DNA of 64,000 nucleotides from Pontibacter ruber (GCF_023630205.1 NZ_JALPRR010000002.1:1108899-1172898), one strand, 5' to 3'; numbered from the stretch's first letter, positions 1 to 10,655 are shown. The notes: a model not told the origin generated them from the letters alone. Made by a program: numbers and translations.

Positions 1-400
1 CCACTACTCCTATTTTGTAATCCTTCGCCTCAATTACGAGTGTATAGGTAATATTTGGATTTATACCTTCCGCAACCGGAGCAGGACGTATGCCGAAACG
101 CTCTTCCAAATCCATGATGGCTATGATATCACCACGGATGTTGGCTACGCCGCGCACGAAATCAGGAGTTCGCGGCATACGGGTTATACTTGGCGTAACC
201 GTTACTTCCTTTACCTGCTCAATCTTGATGCCGTACTCTTCGCTCCCGAGCTTAAATGTGATAAGGTGAATTGTTTCCTCGCCTGATGCGCCTTTTGTTG
301 CTGCTTCCAGGCTGCTAACCTCTTTGGATTCAGAGGGTGGAGCCACCTCAGTAGCTGACTCCACCTGAATTTCTGTTTCCTTTTCTTTATCTTTCTTCAT
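1..400 (-). CDS. cheW: CheW-like chemotaxis coupling protein (3' end cut by window edge)
   Basis: Partial gene; the start codon is at 398-400 and the frame stays open to the window edge (133 codons visible). An acidic, Ser/Ala-rich leader of about 40 residues precedes a CheW domain, recognisable from HLITFKLGSEEYGIKIEQV and the segment FVRGVANIRGDIIAIMDL. CheW links chemoreceptors to the CheA kinase in cytoplasmic signalling arrays. It lies 13 bp downstream of the poly-HAMP receptor on the same strand, so the two are probably co-transcribed and act together. The leader before the fold is longer than in a minimal CheW. Confidence in the family is high; the pathway output cannot be told from this window. 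Confidence 0.9.
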   Translation of the reverse strand, partial: MKKDKEKETEIQVESATEVAPPSESKEVSSLEAATKGASGEETIHLITFKLGSEEYGIKIEQVKEVTVTPSITRMPRTPDFVRGVANIRGDIIAIMDLEERFGIRPAPVAEGINPNITYTLVIEAKDYKIGVV

Positions 401-413
401 CTAAATCAAGATC

Positions 414-3400
414 TTATCTGGAAGACTTGCCATCAATCGATCTACCGTTTGCTGCCCCTGTATTTCCAGTAGCCAACCGGCTATTGCCTGTTATAGCTTT
501 TGTCTGCTTGCTTCGAGCAGGTACAGAAGTCAGTCGACGGGCTTTATTGTTATTAAATACCAGGTTTCCGTCAACCAGCTTGAAGGCTGAAATACTGATC
601 TGCAGATCTGCAGCAATGTCGTTCAGGTTCTGAGACGAAGATGTCAGCTCCTGCATGGAAGTGGAAAGCTGCTTAGCTGTACCCGCTACCTGCTGTGTAC
701 CGGAAGCTGTTTGCTCTGCAATGGCTACTACTTCCTCCACATACTTCACTACGTCACCGATAGAAGATTTCTGTACTTCGGTCGCTGTCAGGATGTCCTG
801 GGCAGTGCGAAGCGTTTCACCACTGGATGCGGCAATGTTTTTGAAGGCGCCGGATGCTTCAAACGTAGCATTCTTACCTTTCAATACACGGCCCTCCATC
901 GTAGATATCGCTGTCGCAGCAGAAGCTGTATCTTTCTTCACGTCTTCTACCAGCGTGGCAATCTCACTGGCCGACTTGCGGGAACCTTCAGCAAGCTTTC
1001 TGATCTCTTCGGCAACCACCGCGAAACCTCTACCCGCCTCACCTGCTCTGGCTGCCTCAATAGCAGCGTTCAGGGCAAGCAGGTTAGTCTGCGAAGCAAT
1101 GTCAGTGATCACACCCAGCGACTTGGATATTTCCTGAGAACGAGCGCTCAATACTTCAATCGTTTTGGCAGTTAAGGCCGCAGAGCTGGAAATTTCTTCC
1201 ATGTTCTTCACCACTTCCGCCACAGTTTTCAGACCCAACTGAGAAGTTTCCTCACCCAGCAATGCCGACTTGTTCACTACTTCCGCACGGTTCGCCGTGT
1301 CTTTCGTAGTTTTCATGATCTCTTCAATCAGTTTAAAGGCCTGGTCTGTCTTGAGTGCCTGGTTCTGAGCACCTTCCGCCATCTGTTGCATGGCAAGGGC
1401 AACGTCCAGTGTCACACGGTTCATTTCAAGACCTTTGGCAGCCATTTCTTCCGAAGAGCTACCAACTACCAGTGAAGAATCGTTTATTTCTCCAAGCAGC
1501 GTATTCAGGTTTTCAACCGCAAGGTTCAGTGCGTTTGCCATGTCTAAGATATCACCAGCAGTCTGTGCCTCTACTTTCTGGGTCAAATCACCCTCAGAGA
1601 TCGCACGTACTACGCGGGATACGTCCAGCACCGGCGTTACAATGGACTCCAGCAGATCGTTCAGTGTATCTACCAGTTCTTTCCAGCTGCCGCCAACACC
1701 TTGCAGTGTCGCACGCTCGGTCAGTTTACCTTCCACACCCGCTACTCTGGCCACACGGCTAACTTCACCAGCCAGACGGTTCAGGTCAACCACCATGGTG
1801 TTGATTGTATCAGCCAGATCAGCCACCTCACCACGGGCTTCCAGTGTCAGCTTCTGGGTAAGGTCACCTTTTGATACCGCTGTTACTACTTTTACTATAC
1901 CTCGTACCTGTGTTGTCAGGTTGGAGGCCATCGTATTTACATTATCTGTTAAGTCTTTCCATACACCGGCTACGTTCGGTACAATCGCCTGGCCACCCAG
2001 CTTACCTTCGGTACCTACTTCCAGCGCCACACGGGTTACCTCACCGGCAAAGATGTTAAGTGAGTCCACCATTCGGTTGATGTTTTCCTTCAACTCACCC
2101 AGCTCACCTTTCACATCCACAGACACTTTCTGAGTCAGGTCGCCTTTCGCTACCGCAGTCGCAACTTTTGCAATGTCACGTACCTGAAGTGTCAGGTTCG
2201 ACGCCATCGTGTTCACGTTGTCGGTCAGTTCTTTCCAGGTACCACGTACTTTAGGTACATTGGCCTGGCCACCCAAGCGTCCTTCAGTACCTACTTCACG
2301 AGCCACTCTTGTTACCTCATCCGCAAAGATGTTCAGGGAGTCCACCATCTGGTTCAGGTTTTCCTTCAGATCCAGGATCTCACCACGGGCTTCAACCGTG
2401 ATCTTCTGGCTTAGGTCACCTCTCGCAACCGCTGTGGCTACTTTGGCAATATCACGTACCTGAGATGTCAGGTTAGACGCCATGTAGTTTACGTTATCCG
2501 TAAGGTCCTTCCAGGTTCCACCTACGTTAGGCACATTGGCTTGACCGCCCAGTTTACCTTCCGTACCTACTTCACGTGCTACTCGGGTTACCTCGCTTGC
2601 AAACGAGCTCAGCTGGTCCACCATGATGTTGATCACGTCTTTGATCTGCAGGATCTCGCCACGCACATCTACCGTGATCTTCTGGGTCAAATCGCCACTT
2701 GCAATCGCAGTAGCCACTTTCGACACGTCGCGCAGCTGCACCGTCAGGTTACCTGCCATCGCGTTCACGTTATCGGTAAGGTCTTTCCAGGTGCCGGCAA
2801 CACCCACAACATTGGCCTGGCCGCCCAGCTTACCTTCTGTACCCACTTCACGGGCAACGCGTGTTACCTCACTTGCAAACGAGCTCAGCTGGTCCACCAT
2901 GATGTTGATCACATCCTTGATCTGGAGGATCTCGCCTCTTACATCTACCGTGATCTTCTGGGTCAAATCGCCACTTGCAATCGCAGTAGCTACTTTCGAC
3001 ACGTCACGCAGCTGCACCGTCAGGTTACCTGCCATCGCGTTCACGTTATCTGTTAAGTCCTTCCAGGTACCGGCAACACCAACTACTTTGGCCTGGCCGC
3101 CCAGCTTACCTTCGGTACCCACTTCACGGGCAACGCGTGTTACCTCACTTGCAAACGAGCTCAGCTGGTCCACCATGATGTTGATCACATCCTTGATCTG
3201 GAGGATCTCGCCTCTTACATCTACCGTGATCTTCTGGGTCAAATCGCCACTTGCAATCGCAGTAGCTACTTTCGACACGTCACGCAGCTGCACCGTCAGG
3301 TTGCCTGCCATCGCGTTTACGTTGTCGGTAAGGTCCTTCCAGGTACCGGCTACATTTGGTACGTAGGCTTGGCCACCCAACTGGCCTTCGGTACCTACCT

Positions 3401-5222
3401 CAAGTGCCACACGGGTTACCTCACCGGCAAAAATGTTCAGAGAGTCCACCATCTGGTTCAGGTTTTCCTTCAGATCGGCAAGCTCACCTTTTACATTTAC
3501 AGTTATTTTCTGGCTCAGGTCACCTTTCGCTACCGCAGTCGCAACATTTGCAATGTCACGTACCTGTGAGGTAAGGTTGCTGGCCATGTAGTTTACGTTA
3601 TCGGTCAGTTCCTTCCAGATACCGGCCACGTTTGGCACGTTTGCCTGACCACCCAGAATACCTTCGGTACCTACCTCACGTGCTACACGCGTTACTTCCG
3701 CGCCAAACACATTCAGTCGGTCCACCATGTCGTTCAGGATGTCTTTCAGATCACCTAACTCGCCTTTAACATCAACTGATACTTTCTGCGTTAAATCGCC
3801 CTTCGCCACCGCAGTTGCTACATTGGCAATGTCACGTACCTGTGAGGTCAGGTTACCTGCCATCAGGTTTACATTGTCAGTAAGCTCTTTCCAGGTACCT
3901 TCTACATTCGGTACTTTGGCTTGTCCGCCCAGTTTACCTTCTGTTCCTACTTCACGGGCAACGCGGGTTACCTCACCGGCAAAGATGTTCAGAGAGTCCA
4001 CCATCTGGTTGATGATGTCTTTCAGATCGGCCATCTCGCCTCTTACATTCACAGTGATTTTTTGGGTCAGGTCACCTTTCGCTACCGCTGTAGATACGTT
4101 GGCAATGTCACGCATCTGAGAGGTCAGGTTACTGGCCATGGTGTTCACGTTGTCGGTGAGGTCTTTCCAAACCCCGCCTACGTTCGGCACTTTGGCCTGG
4201 CCGCCCAGCTTACCCTCGGTACCAACTTCACGGGCCACACGGGTTACCTCGTCCGCAAATACGTTCAGGGAGTCCACCATCTGGTTCATGTTGTCCTTCA
4301 GCTGAGCAAACTCACCGCGTACATCCACCGAAATTTTCTGCGCCAGGTTACCTTTCGCAACGGCAGTTGCCACGTTAGAAATGTCTCGTACCTGAAGGGT
4401 CAGGTTCGAGGCCATGGTATTTACATTATCGGTAAGGTCTTTCCATACACCGGCTACGTTTGGTACCGATGCCTGGCCACCCAGCTTACCTTCCGTACCT
4501 ACTTCCAACGCCACACGGGTTACCTCACCGGCAAACAGGTTCAGGTTGTCGATGGTACGGTTGATCGTTTCCGCCATGACCTTGAAGTCACCGGAAACCG
4601 GGATCTGGAATGTCTCGTCCAGGTTACCGCGGGATATGTTCTTAAGTACTTTGCCTACTTCCAATACCGGAACGGCAATGGAATCCACAAGACCGTTGAT
4701 GTTGTTGATCATGTCCTTCCAGAAACCGGAAGCGTTTTCGGCAGAAGCACGGGCCTTCAGGTTACCTTCCACACCCGCCACTTTCGAAATACGGGACACC
4801 TCCCCACCTACACCACCGATCATTTCCACCATCGAGTTGTAGGCTTCAGCGATCTCGGCAAAGATGTCGTTGTTCTGCTTGGTTAGTCGCACAGAGATAT
4901 CGCCTTTTTTAAAGGCATCCAGTGCGTACAACACTTTGTTCAGTTGTTCGCTTATATATTCCTGGTTTTGTGGCAGCACCTGGGCTTTGGTAGCTTTTCC
5001 GTTTCCACTGCTCTTCAGAGGAATGGTAGCAGGAGGAGCTACTTTTACTTCAGGAGCCTCTTCCTTAACCTCGGCAGGTTTGACGGGATCATCCACTACA
5101 GTAGCAGTAGAAGCGCCGCCATTATCCTGTTTTGCCTTTGCGGCAGGTGCTTTTTCAGGATTGGCTTCTCCTTCACGTATGAGCTTGTCTTTGCTCAACT
5201 TCAAATTTTTACCTAAGGCCAT
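414..5222 (-). CDS. Soluble poly-HAMP methyl-accepting chemotaxis protein
   Basis: 1602 residues with no transmembrane segment or signal peptide, so a cytoplasmic chemoreceptor. Layout: a low-complexity Ala/Pro/Lys/Glu leader (1-85), one HAMP-like stretch (about 90-139), twelve tandem 92-residue units (140-1243) each typified by [19 protein letters not shown] and a [11 protein letters not shown] half, then an MCP signalling domain (about 1244-1540). The signalling hairpin is clear around [20 protein letters not shown] and [18 protein letters not shown], the region that contacts CheA/CheW. A basic tail follows. Receptors of this class signal through stacked HAMP modules, and here no periplasmic sensor domain exists; the input is unknown. 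Units 6-8 are almost identical. It sits just upstream of cheW in the same transcription direction. Confidence 0.93.
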   Translation of the reverse strand: MALGKNLKLSKDKLIREGEANPEKAPAAKAKQDNGGASTATVVDDPVKPAEVKEEAPEVKVAPPATIPLKSSGNGKATKAQVLPQNQEYISEQLNKVLYALDAFKKGDISVRLTKQNNDIFAEIAEAYNSMVEMIGGVGGEVSRISKVAGVEGNLKARASAENASGFWKDMINNINGLVDSIAVPVLEVGKVLKNISRGNLDETFQIPVSGDFKVMAETINRTIDNLNLFAGEVTRVALEVGTEGKLGGQASVPNVAGVWKDLTDNVNTMASNLTLQVRDISNVATAVAKGNLAQKISVDVRGEFAQLKDNMNQMVDSLNVFADEVTRVAREVGTEGKLGGQAKVPNVGGVWKDLTDNVNTMASNLTSQMRDIANVSTAVAKGDLTQKITVNVRGEMADLKDIINQMVDSLNIFAGEVTRVAREVGTEGKLGGQAKVPNVEGTWKELTDNVNLMAGNLTSQVRDIANVATAVAKGDLTQKVSVDVKGELGDLKDILNDMVDRLNVFGAEVTRVAREVGTEGILGGQANVPNVAGIWKELTDNVNYMASNLTSQVRDIANVATAVAKGDLSQKITVNVKGELADLKENLNQMVDSLNIFAGEVTRVALEVGTEGQLGGQAYVPNVAGTWKDLTDNVNAMAGNLTVQLRDVSKVATAIASGDLTQKITVDVRGEILQIKDVINIMVDQLSSFASEVTRVAREVGTEGKLGGQAKVVGVAGTWKDLTDNVNAMAGNLTVQLRDVSKVATAIASGDLTQKITVDVRGEILQIKDVINIMVDQLSSFASEVTRVAREVGTEGKLGGQANVVGVAGTWKDLTDNVNAMAGNLTVQLRDVSKVATAIASGDLTQKITVDVRGEILQIKDVINIMVDQLSSFASEVTRVAREVGTEGKLGGQANVPNVGGTWKDLTDNVNYMASNLTSQVRDIAKVATAVARGDLSQKITVEARGEILDLKENLNQMVDSLNIFADEVTRVAREVGTEGRLGGQANVPKVRGTWKELTDNVNTMASNLTLQVRDIAKVATAVAKGDLTQKVSVDVKGELGELKENINRMVDSLNIFAGEVTRVALEVGTEGKLGGQAIVPNVAGVWKDLTDNVNTMASNLTTQVRGIVKVVTAVSKGDLTQKLTLEARGEVADLADTINTMVVDLNRLAGEVSRVARVAGVEGKLTERATLQGVGGSWKELVDTLNDLLESIVTPVLDVSRVVRAISEGDLTQKVEAQTAGDILDMANALNLAVENLNTLLGEINDSSLVVGSSSEEMAAKGLEMNRVTLDVALAMQQMAEGAQNQALKTDQAFKLIEEIMKTTKDTANRAEVVNKSALLGEETSQLGLKTVAEVVKNMEEISSSAALTAKTIEVLSARSQEISKSLGVITDIASQTNLLALNAAIEAARAGEAGRGFAVVAEEIRKLAEGSRKSASEIATLVEDVKKDTASAATAISTMEGRVLKGKNATFEASGAFKNIAASSGETLRTAQDILTATEVQKSSIGDVVKYVEEVVAIAEQTASGTQQVAGTAKQLSTSMQELTSSSQNLNDIAADLQISISAFKLVDGNLVFNNNKARRLTSVPARSKQTKAITGNSRLATGNTGAANGRSIDGKSSR
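1494..4805 (-). repeat. Twelve tandem 276-bp units encoding the poly-HAMP array
   Basis: In-frame tandem repeats inside the chemoreceptor gene; each unit is exactly 92 codons. The outer units (1 and 12) are the most diverged, while units 6-8 (about 2598-3425) encode almost the same protein. Stretches of more than 150 bp match between neighbouring copies, for example the blocks starting near 2871 and 3147. Each unit probably folds as two consecutive HAMP modules, which would make about 24 modules. That even spacing is inferred from the alternating consensus, not measured. Confidence 0.93.
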
Positions 5223-5379
5223 ATATAGTTTTGTTGATCTGGTTTTTTGCAGAAAATGTCAGGCAGCTACAAACTCAGTAAGTATAAACCTGATTTCATA
5301 GTGTGCATTTCCTGTAAAAATCAATGCAATTTAATCAAAATAATCCAATGTAGAAAATTGCTGCTAATAGCAAAACAGC

Positions 5380-6126
5380 TTATGCTCTTACAAATTCTTC
5401 AGCCAGTGCTTTGTAGTCTTTTGCTCCGTTCGAAGAGCCGTCGTAATCAATCACACTTTTGCCGAAAGAAGGAGCTTCAGCCAGTTTTACATTAAGACGA
5501 ATGTGGCTGCTGAATATTTTCTCTTTCAGATTTTCCCTCAGATACTCCAGTACTTCCAGGCTCAACTTCCTTCTGATATCAAACATCACCACTACGATGC
5601 CTTTGATTTTAAGTTTTGGGTTAAAAGCCTTTTTTACTTTCTGCACCGTATTCATAATCTGATCAAGGCCTTGCAGCGTCAGCACTTCCATTTGCAGCGG
5701 AACCAGGACCTCCTGTGCCGCAGTCAGTGCATTTAATGTTAGCACCGAGAGCGATGGAGGGCAGTCGATCAACACATAATCATATCCCTTCAGTTCAGAA
5801 AGTATAGTTTTCAGAAAATTTTCCCGGTCAGGCTGCGACACGAGTGAAATTTCTATATCGACCAGGTCGTTCGATCCTGGAGCAATCCACAGGCCATCCT
5901 TCTCCACGAGTATATCCTGCAGTTTTTTGCTGCCCAGAAATACGTCTGCCAGTGTCGCATCTGTACCCGAAACTGCCAGCGAGTAAGAAAGATTGCTTTG
6001 CGGGTCCAGGTCAAGCAAAAGCACTTTTTTGCCGAGTTTGCTAAGTGCGCTGCCCAGGTTGATGGTGGTGGTGGTCTTACCGGTGCCGCCTTTCTGGTTT
6101 ATAACGGCCACTACAGTTGTCTTCAT
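5380..6126 (-). CDS. ParA/Soj-family ATPase
   Basis: 248 residues. A deviant Walker A motif KGGTGKTT (about residues 12-19) with the signature lysine, the LLLDLDPQSNLS segment and VLIDCPPSLSVLTLNAL identify a ParA/MinD-type ATPase. These proteins dimerise on ATP and bind DNA or membrane to position cargo. No ParB or parS-like gene is visible. The gene lies 157 bp upstream of a soluble chemoreceptor and cheW on the same strand. It may therefore be a chromosome-segregation Soj protein, or an orphan ParA that positions chemotaxis arrays, as PpfA/ParC proteins do elsewhere. The second idea is inference from gene order only. Confidence 0.9.
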   Translation of the reverse strand: MKTTVVAVINQKGGTGKTTTTINLGSALSKLGKKVLLLDLDPQSNLSYSLAVSGTDATLADVFLGSKKLQDILVEKDGLWIAPGSNDLVDIEISLVSQPDRENFLKTILSELKGYDYVLIDCPPSLSVLTLNALTAAQEVLVPLQMEVLTLQGLDQIMNTVQKVKKAFNPKLKIKGIVVVMFDIRRKLSLEVLEYLRENLKEKIFSSHIRLNVKLAEAPSFGKSVIDYDGSSNGAKDYKALAEEFVRA

Positions 6127-6210
6127 GCGGTGTTGCAGTAGGGTAAATCTTGTTTAACCGCTAAATCTATTAAAAATATACTTAATACTAAAGTTTATCA
6201 TGCGCCCTGA

Positions 6211-6702
6211 TCAGGCTTGAGAAATGGCCTGATGTTGAATGTGACCTAATGTATAGTATATTTCCTCCCACTTTTCCAGGTCAAGCGCTACTGCTATTAC
6301 ATCGGCGGGCTCCATGTACGCGATGTGTTTATCGGTAAGCGTGCGTGCCAGGGCAGTTATACCTGGGTTATGCGCCACCACCAGAACAGTCGTAACCGAA
6401 TCAGGTAATTCTGCCAGCGCCTTCAGCAACCGGGATTCCCGTGCGTTGTACAGTTCGGGGTCGTAAGAAATCTTTTCTTCGTCAAAGTATATCTTTTCAG
6501 CTACCAGGCGGGCAGTAAGGCCGCTTCGTTTGGCAGGGCTTGCCAACAAAAGATCTACTTTTCGGTAATGTTCACGTATCCATTGGCCTGTGTTGCGGGC
6601 TTGCCCAATACCGGTCTTGGTCAGTTCCCGGTCAAAATCAGGTTGTAAGGGATAAGGCTCATGCGTTTCGGCATGGCGACAGAGCAGCACGTGTCTTTGC
6701 AT
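6211..6702 (-). CDS. sixA: SixA-like phosphohistidine phosphatase
   Basis: 163 residues from the chosen start. The histidine phosphatase signature LLCRHAET comes directly after the start MQRH. Later features are DRELTKTGIGQA, the arginine segment LLASPAKRSGLTA and the second catalytic histidine in VVAHNPGITALA. SixA proteins remove phosphate from phosphohistidine on HPt domains and PTS proteins. An upstream in-frame ATG at 6774 would add 24 residues ahead of the conserved beta strand, so 6702 is preferred. The gene is divergent from topA. Confidence 0.85.
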   Translation of the reverse strand: MQRHVLLCRHAETHEPYPLQPDFDRELTKTGIGQARNTGQWIREHYRKVDLLLASPAKRSGLTARLVAEKIYFDEEKISYDPELYNARESRLLKALAELPDSVTTVLVVAHNPGITALARTLTDKHIAYMEPADVIAVALDLEKWEEIYYTLGHIQHQAISQA

Positions 6703-6867
6703 ATTAATTACAAAAGCGTCCGTATAGGTAAATATTATAGTTTGTATCGTTGATGTACAACGTTTTAGCTGCAACTTAAACCTATACTAACCGATTTGGG
6801 TTGTATTTGTTGAAAAAAAAATTTGAACTTTGGGCAAAATTGGCTTTACCGCCAGTAAAAATAGAGG

Positions 6868-9285
6868 ATGATAAAAAACTTAGTTATAGTAGAGTCGCCA
6901 GCGAAGGCCAAAACGATAGAAGGTTATCTGGGGAAAGATTTTGTGGTGAAGTCGAGTTTCGGCCACGTACGGGATCTGCCTAAGGATAACAACGCCATCG
7001 ATATTGAGCACGGCTTCAAGCCAACCTATGTTATCACAAGCGATAAAAAAGAAGTGGTGGCACAGCTGCGTAAGCTGGCAAAGGAGGCGGAAACCGTGTG
7101 GTTGGCATCGGACGATGACCGCGAGGGAGAAGCCATATCCTGGCACCTGACAGAGGCTCTGAATTTAACTAACGAGAAGACACGCCGGATCGTGTTCCGC
7201 GAAATTACGAAGAACGCCATTCTGAATGCCATCAGCTCACCGCGCGGCATCGACATGGATCTTGTAAATGCGCAGCAGGCACGCCGTATACTTGACCGTT
7301 TGGTTGGTTTCGAGTTGTCACCTGTACTCTGGAAAAAGATCAAGACAGGTCTTTCGGCCGGGCGTGTGCAGTCGGTGGCGGTGCGCCTGGTGGTGGAGCG
7401 CGAACGTGAGATCGAGCGTTTTAAATCGGAGGCTACTTTTAAAGTAACAGCCGTATTTGATGTACAGGGTAAAACCTTGGAAGCCGAACTGCCAACCAAG
7501 TATAAAACAGAAGAAGAGGCCCAGGCCTTTTTGCAGCGCTGCATTGGTGCAAACTATACCATCGAGAACCTGGAAACCAAGCCGCTGAAGCGCAGCCCGG
7601 CTCCTCCGTTCACGACCTCTACCCTGCAGCAGGAAGCCAGCCGGAAGTTATACTTCTCGGTTGCCCAGACCATGACCATCGCGCAAAAACTGTACGAATC
7701 CGGTAAGATCTCCTACATGCGTACGGACTCCCTGAATCTTTCAGAGGAGGCGATTCAGGGTGCTGCCAATGCCATCCAAAGCTCTTTTGGCGATCGTTTT
7801 GTGAAGACGCGCCGCTTTAAAACAAAATCGCAGGGAGCACAGGAGGCGCACGAAGCCATTCGCCCTACCGATTTTGGCGCTATGGTGGTGAGCAGCGACC
7901 GCAACGAGCAGCGCCTGTACGAGCTGATCTGGAAACGTGCGATTGCCTCGCAGATGGCAGATGCCGAGATCGAGAAAACAACAGCTACCATCAGCATTTC
8001 CACGCAGCCCGAAAAGCTGACAGCTACCGGTGAGGTCATCAAGTTTGAAGGTTTTCTGAAAGTATACATCGAATCGAAGGATGACGAAGAAGGAAGCGAT
8101 GAAGATGTGAAAGGGATGCTGCCTCCGCTCAGTATCGGTCAGCAGCTGACCCTGCGCCAAATGCAGGCTACGCAGCGCTATTCCCGTCCGGCACCGCGCT
8201 ACACAGAAGCCAGCCTTGTAAAGAAACTGGAAGAAATGGGCATTGGGCGTCCGTCTACCTACGCTCCTACCATCTCGACCATCCAGAAACGTGGGTATGT
8301 AGAGAAAGACAGCCGCGAAGGCAAAGAGCGCCCGTACCAGGTGCTGACGCTGAAGCAGGACCAGATATCCAAGCAGACTAAGACAGAAATTACCGGAGCC
8401 GAGAAAGCCAAGCTCTTCCCGACCGATATGGCCATGGTGGTGAACGACTTCCTGGTAGAGCACTTCCCGAGTGTGATCGATTACTCCTTTACAGCCAACG
8501 TAGAGGCCGAGTTTGATGAGATTGCACAGGGCCAGAAAGAGTGGGAAGACATGCTGGATAACTTCTACAAGAAGTTTCACAAGCGCATCGAGTCAAGTGA
8601 AAGTATAAACAGAGCGGATGTATCCGGTGCACGCGAATTGGGTGTAGACCCTGTGTCGGGGCAGAAAGTGATCGCCAAACTGGGCAGATTCGGTCCTTAT
8701 GTGCAGATGGGCGAAGAAAACCCGGAAACCGGAACCAAACCAGTGTATGCGAGTCTGCGCAAAGGTCAGTTCCTGGAAAGCCTGGCACTGGAAGATGCCC
8801 TGGAGTTGTTCAAGCTGCCGCGCATCGTAGGCACCTACGAAGACAAGGAAATGAAAGCGGCCATCGGTCGTTTCGGTCCTTACATCAGCCACAACAGCAA
8901 GTTCTACTCGCTGCCAAAAACAATGGACCCGCATACGGTAACAGCCGAAGAAGCCATTGCTTTGATCGAGGCCAAACGCAAGGCTGATGCCGAAAAGATG
9001 ATCAAGACGTTTGACGAAAACCCGGATGTGCAGGTGCTGAACGGTCGTTACGGACCGTACATTGTAGTGGGTAAGAAGAACGTGAAGATCCCGAAAGGCA
9101 AAGAGCCGGCCGAGCTAACGCTGCAGGAGTGCCTAGACCTTGCCGAGCAAACGCCTGAGAAAAAAGGCCGGGGTGGTTTCAAGAAAAAAACTGAACCAGC
9201 CGCAGATAAGAAGCCAGCAGCTAAAAAGGCAGCTACTACCAAGAAACCTGCTGCTAAAAAAGCGACTGCTGCCAAGAAGAAGTAA
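6868..9285 (+). CDS. topA: DNA topoisomerase I (type IA)
   Basis: 805 residues. The N-terminal Toprim domain starts at once (NLVIVESPAKAKTIEGYLG) and carries the acidic motif SDDDREGE. The catalytic tyrosine is Tyr283 in SYMRTDSLNLS. Three C-terminal repeats of the GRFGPYV type follow (about residues 610-745), of the kind without zinc-binding cysteines. A Lys/Ala-rich tail of about 45 residues ends the protein and probably binds DNA non-specifically. It relaxes negative supercoils behind RNA polymerase. A strong hairpin terminator follows the stop codon. Length is usual for Bacteroidota TopA. Confidence 0.97.
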   Translation: MIKNLVIVESPAKAKTIEGYLGKDFVVKSSFGHVRDLPKDNNAIDIEHGFKPTYVITSDKKEVVAQLRKLAKEAETVWLASDDDREGEAISWHLTEALNLTNEKTRRIVFREITKNAILNAISSPRGIDMDLVNAQQARRILDRLVGFELSPVLWKKIKTGLSAGRVQSVAVRLVVEREREIERFKSEATFKVTAVFDVQGKTLEAELPTKYKTEEEAQAFLQRCIGANYTIENLETKPLKRSPAPPFTTSTLQQEASRKLYFSVAQTMTIAQKLYESGKISYMRTDSLNLSEEAIQGAANAIQSSFGDRFVKTRRFKTKSQGAQEAHEAIRPTDFGAMVVSSDRNEQRLYELIWKRAIASQMADAEIEKTTATISISTQPEKLTATGEVIKFEGFLKVYIESKDDEEGSDEDVKGMLPPLSIGQQLTLRQMQATQRYSRPAPRYTEASLVKKLEEMGIGRPSTYAPTISTIQKRGYVEKDSREGKERPYQVLTLKQDQISKQTKTEITGAEKAKLFPTDMAMVVNDFLVEHFPSVIDYSFTANVEAEFDEIAQGQKEWEDMLDNFYKKFHKRIESSESINRADVSGARELGVDPVSGQKVIAKLGRFGPYVQMGEENPETGTKPVYASLRKGQFLESLALEDALELFKLPRIVGTYEDKEMKAAIGRFGPYISHNSKFYSLPKTMDPHTVTAEEAIALIEAKRKADAEKMIKTFDENPDVQVLNGRYGPYIVVGKKNVKIPKGKEPAELTLQECLDLAEQTPEKKGRGGFKKKTEPAADKKPAAKKAATTKKPAAKKATAAKKK

Positions 9286-9303
9286 TAGCCTTAAGTATAA
9301 AAA

Positions 9304-9329
9304 AGCCGCCTGCTACAAGGCGGCTTTTT
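9304..9329 (+). terminator. Rho-independent terminator of topA
   Basis: An 8-bp stem (AGCCGCCT / AGGCGGCT) with a 6-nt loop, followed by a T-rich run, lies 18 bp after the topA stop codon. Confidence 0.9.
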
Positions 9330-9423
9330 CTTTTTCAGAAGTATAGATTGGTAAAAGGAAAGTATAAACCCTCGGACAGCGCAGGCGTTATACTTTACAG
9401 TTTGATTATATACCTCAGCAAGT

Positions 9424-10125
9424 ATGGAACAGAAGAAAAAACTGGTGGTGCTAACAGGTGCCGGAATCAGTGCGGAAAGCGGTATTGCTACCTTCCGGGA
9501 TGCAAACGGCCTGTGGGAAGGACATGATGTAATGGAAGTTGCCTCGCCCCAGGGCTGGCGTAAAAACCCCGAACTGGTGCTTGACTTCTATAACCAGCGC
9601 CGGAAAAATGCGAAAGACGTGCAACCCAATGCAGGCCACAAAGCCCTAGCAGAACTGGAGAAGGATTTTGACGTGCGCATCATCACGCAAAATGTTGACG
9701 ACCTGCACGAGCGGGCCGGCTCTACGCATGTGATTCACCTCCACGGCAAACTGTTTGAAAGCCGCAGCACGCTTGATCCCAAACTGGTGTACCCCATAGA
9801 AGGCTGGGAATTGAACTTGGGAGATAAATGCGAACGTGGTTCGCAGCTGCGACCGAATATCGTTTGGTTCGGAGAGGCTGTACCGATGATGGAAAAGGCG
9901 GTGGAAGAAACCATACAAGCGGACATCTTTCTGGTGGTAGGCACCTCGCTGGTGGTGTACCCTGCTGCCGGCTTGGTTGATTATGTATCGGAAGATGTCC
10001 TGTTGGTTGTGGTAGACCCGAAGTTGCCTTATGTGCGTCCGCGGCCTAACCTGCACTTGTATGAGGAGAATGCCACCACTGGCATGCAAAAAGTTGCCGA
10101 GTTATTGCTGCTAAAGTATAAATAG
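9424..10125 (+). CDS. Sir2-family NAD-dependent protein deacylase (class III-like, no zinc tetrad)
   Basis: 233 residues. Sirtuin motifs: TGAGISAESGI (11-21), the TQNVDDLHERAG motif (88-99) and the catalytic His107 in HLHG. Tyr56 and Arg59 in FYNQRR match the Y-x-x-R pair that class III sirtuins (CobB, SIRT5) use to bind acidic acyl groups, so desuccinylase activity is plausible. The zinc ribbon expected between residues 110 and 145 holds one cysteine only (Cys136), so the usual four-Cys zinc site is missing. The substrate is inference. The reading frame ends inside a hairpin made of AAAGTATA words. Confidence 0.93.
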   Translation: MEQKKKLVVLTGAGISAESGIATFRDANGLWEGHDVMEVASPQGWRKNPELVLDFYNQRRKNAKDVQPNAGHKALAELEKDFDVRIITQNVDDLHERAGSTHVIHLHGKLFESRSTLDPKLVYPIEGWELNLGDKCERGSQLRPNIVWFGEAVPMMEKAVEETIQADIFLVVGTSLVVYPAAGLVDYVSEDVLLVVVDPKLPYVRPRPNLHLYEENATTGMQKVAELLLLKYK

Positions 10126-10145
10126 CCTGACTATACTTTAGCAGC
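10107..10145 (+). terminator. 14-bp inverted repeat overlapping the sirtuin stop codon
   Basis: GCTGCTAAAGTATA at 10107-10120 is exactly complementary to TATACTTTAGCAGC at 10132-10145, with an 11-nt loop containing the stop codon. It has no clear U-tract, so it may be an attenuating or stability hairpin rather than a classical terminator. Confidence 0.5.
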
Positions 10146-10655
10146 AGCTTAACTTTAAGTATAACTTATTCAGATTCAATAACTTTATACTTCAGTGTGC
10201 TGCTTGTATTTCCTCTCACAATCGAGTAGAGTTGAGGCAGAAGTATACTTAGGTAAACTATAGCCGTTGTAGCTGATTCATGCTTTCTCACCTACTCTTT
10301 ATTCGGTCTCGATTTCTAACTGGAAGCACAACAACTACTTGATTTATTCAATCCCTTCCTTCGCTCTGCCGAGGCTTTGAAACTTACGCGCTATACTTTT
10401 CCCCCAGCTATTCTGAGCTATTTTTCCAATTCTGTAAGCAAGTAGCAGCACCAACTTCAAGTCCATAAAAATATTCTAAAAGGGATTAAACCTTCTCCCC
10501 TTCCCTGCTTCTAAGAAGTTCAGAAACTAAAAAAGATTATCTGCAAACTACAACGAAGCCAATGCGTGCTGCACCTGTATCAGGCGTTCCGATGAAGCTT
10601 TAATCCGCATTAATACAAAGAAGACTACAACCAATAATTTGCATACATCTACCAA
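10146..10655. other. Non-coding stretch before the outer-membrane barrel gene
   Basis: About 510 bp with no convincing reading frame. It is AT-rich and contains several TATACTT/AAGTATA words. A TAATTTG box at about 10637 resembles, but is one base shorter than, the Bacteroidota -7 consensus TAnnTTTG and may serve the following gene. Nothing else was recognised. Confidence 0.5.

Noticed and set aside
2541..3366. Possible CRISPR or satellite array at 2.6-3.4 kb
   Set aside because: The repeats are in-frame 276-bp coding units of the poly-HAMP protein, not spacer-repeat DNA.
427..5301. Many plus-strand open frames across the chemoreceptor gene
   Set aside because: They are shadows of the repeated, codon-biased minus-strand gene; compositions are odd and repeat with the 276-bp unit.
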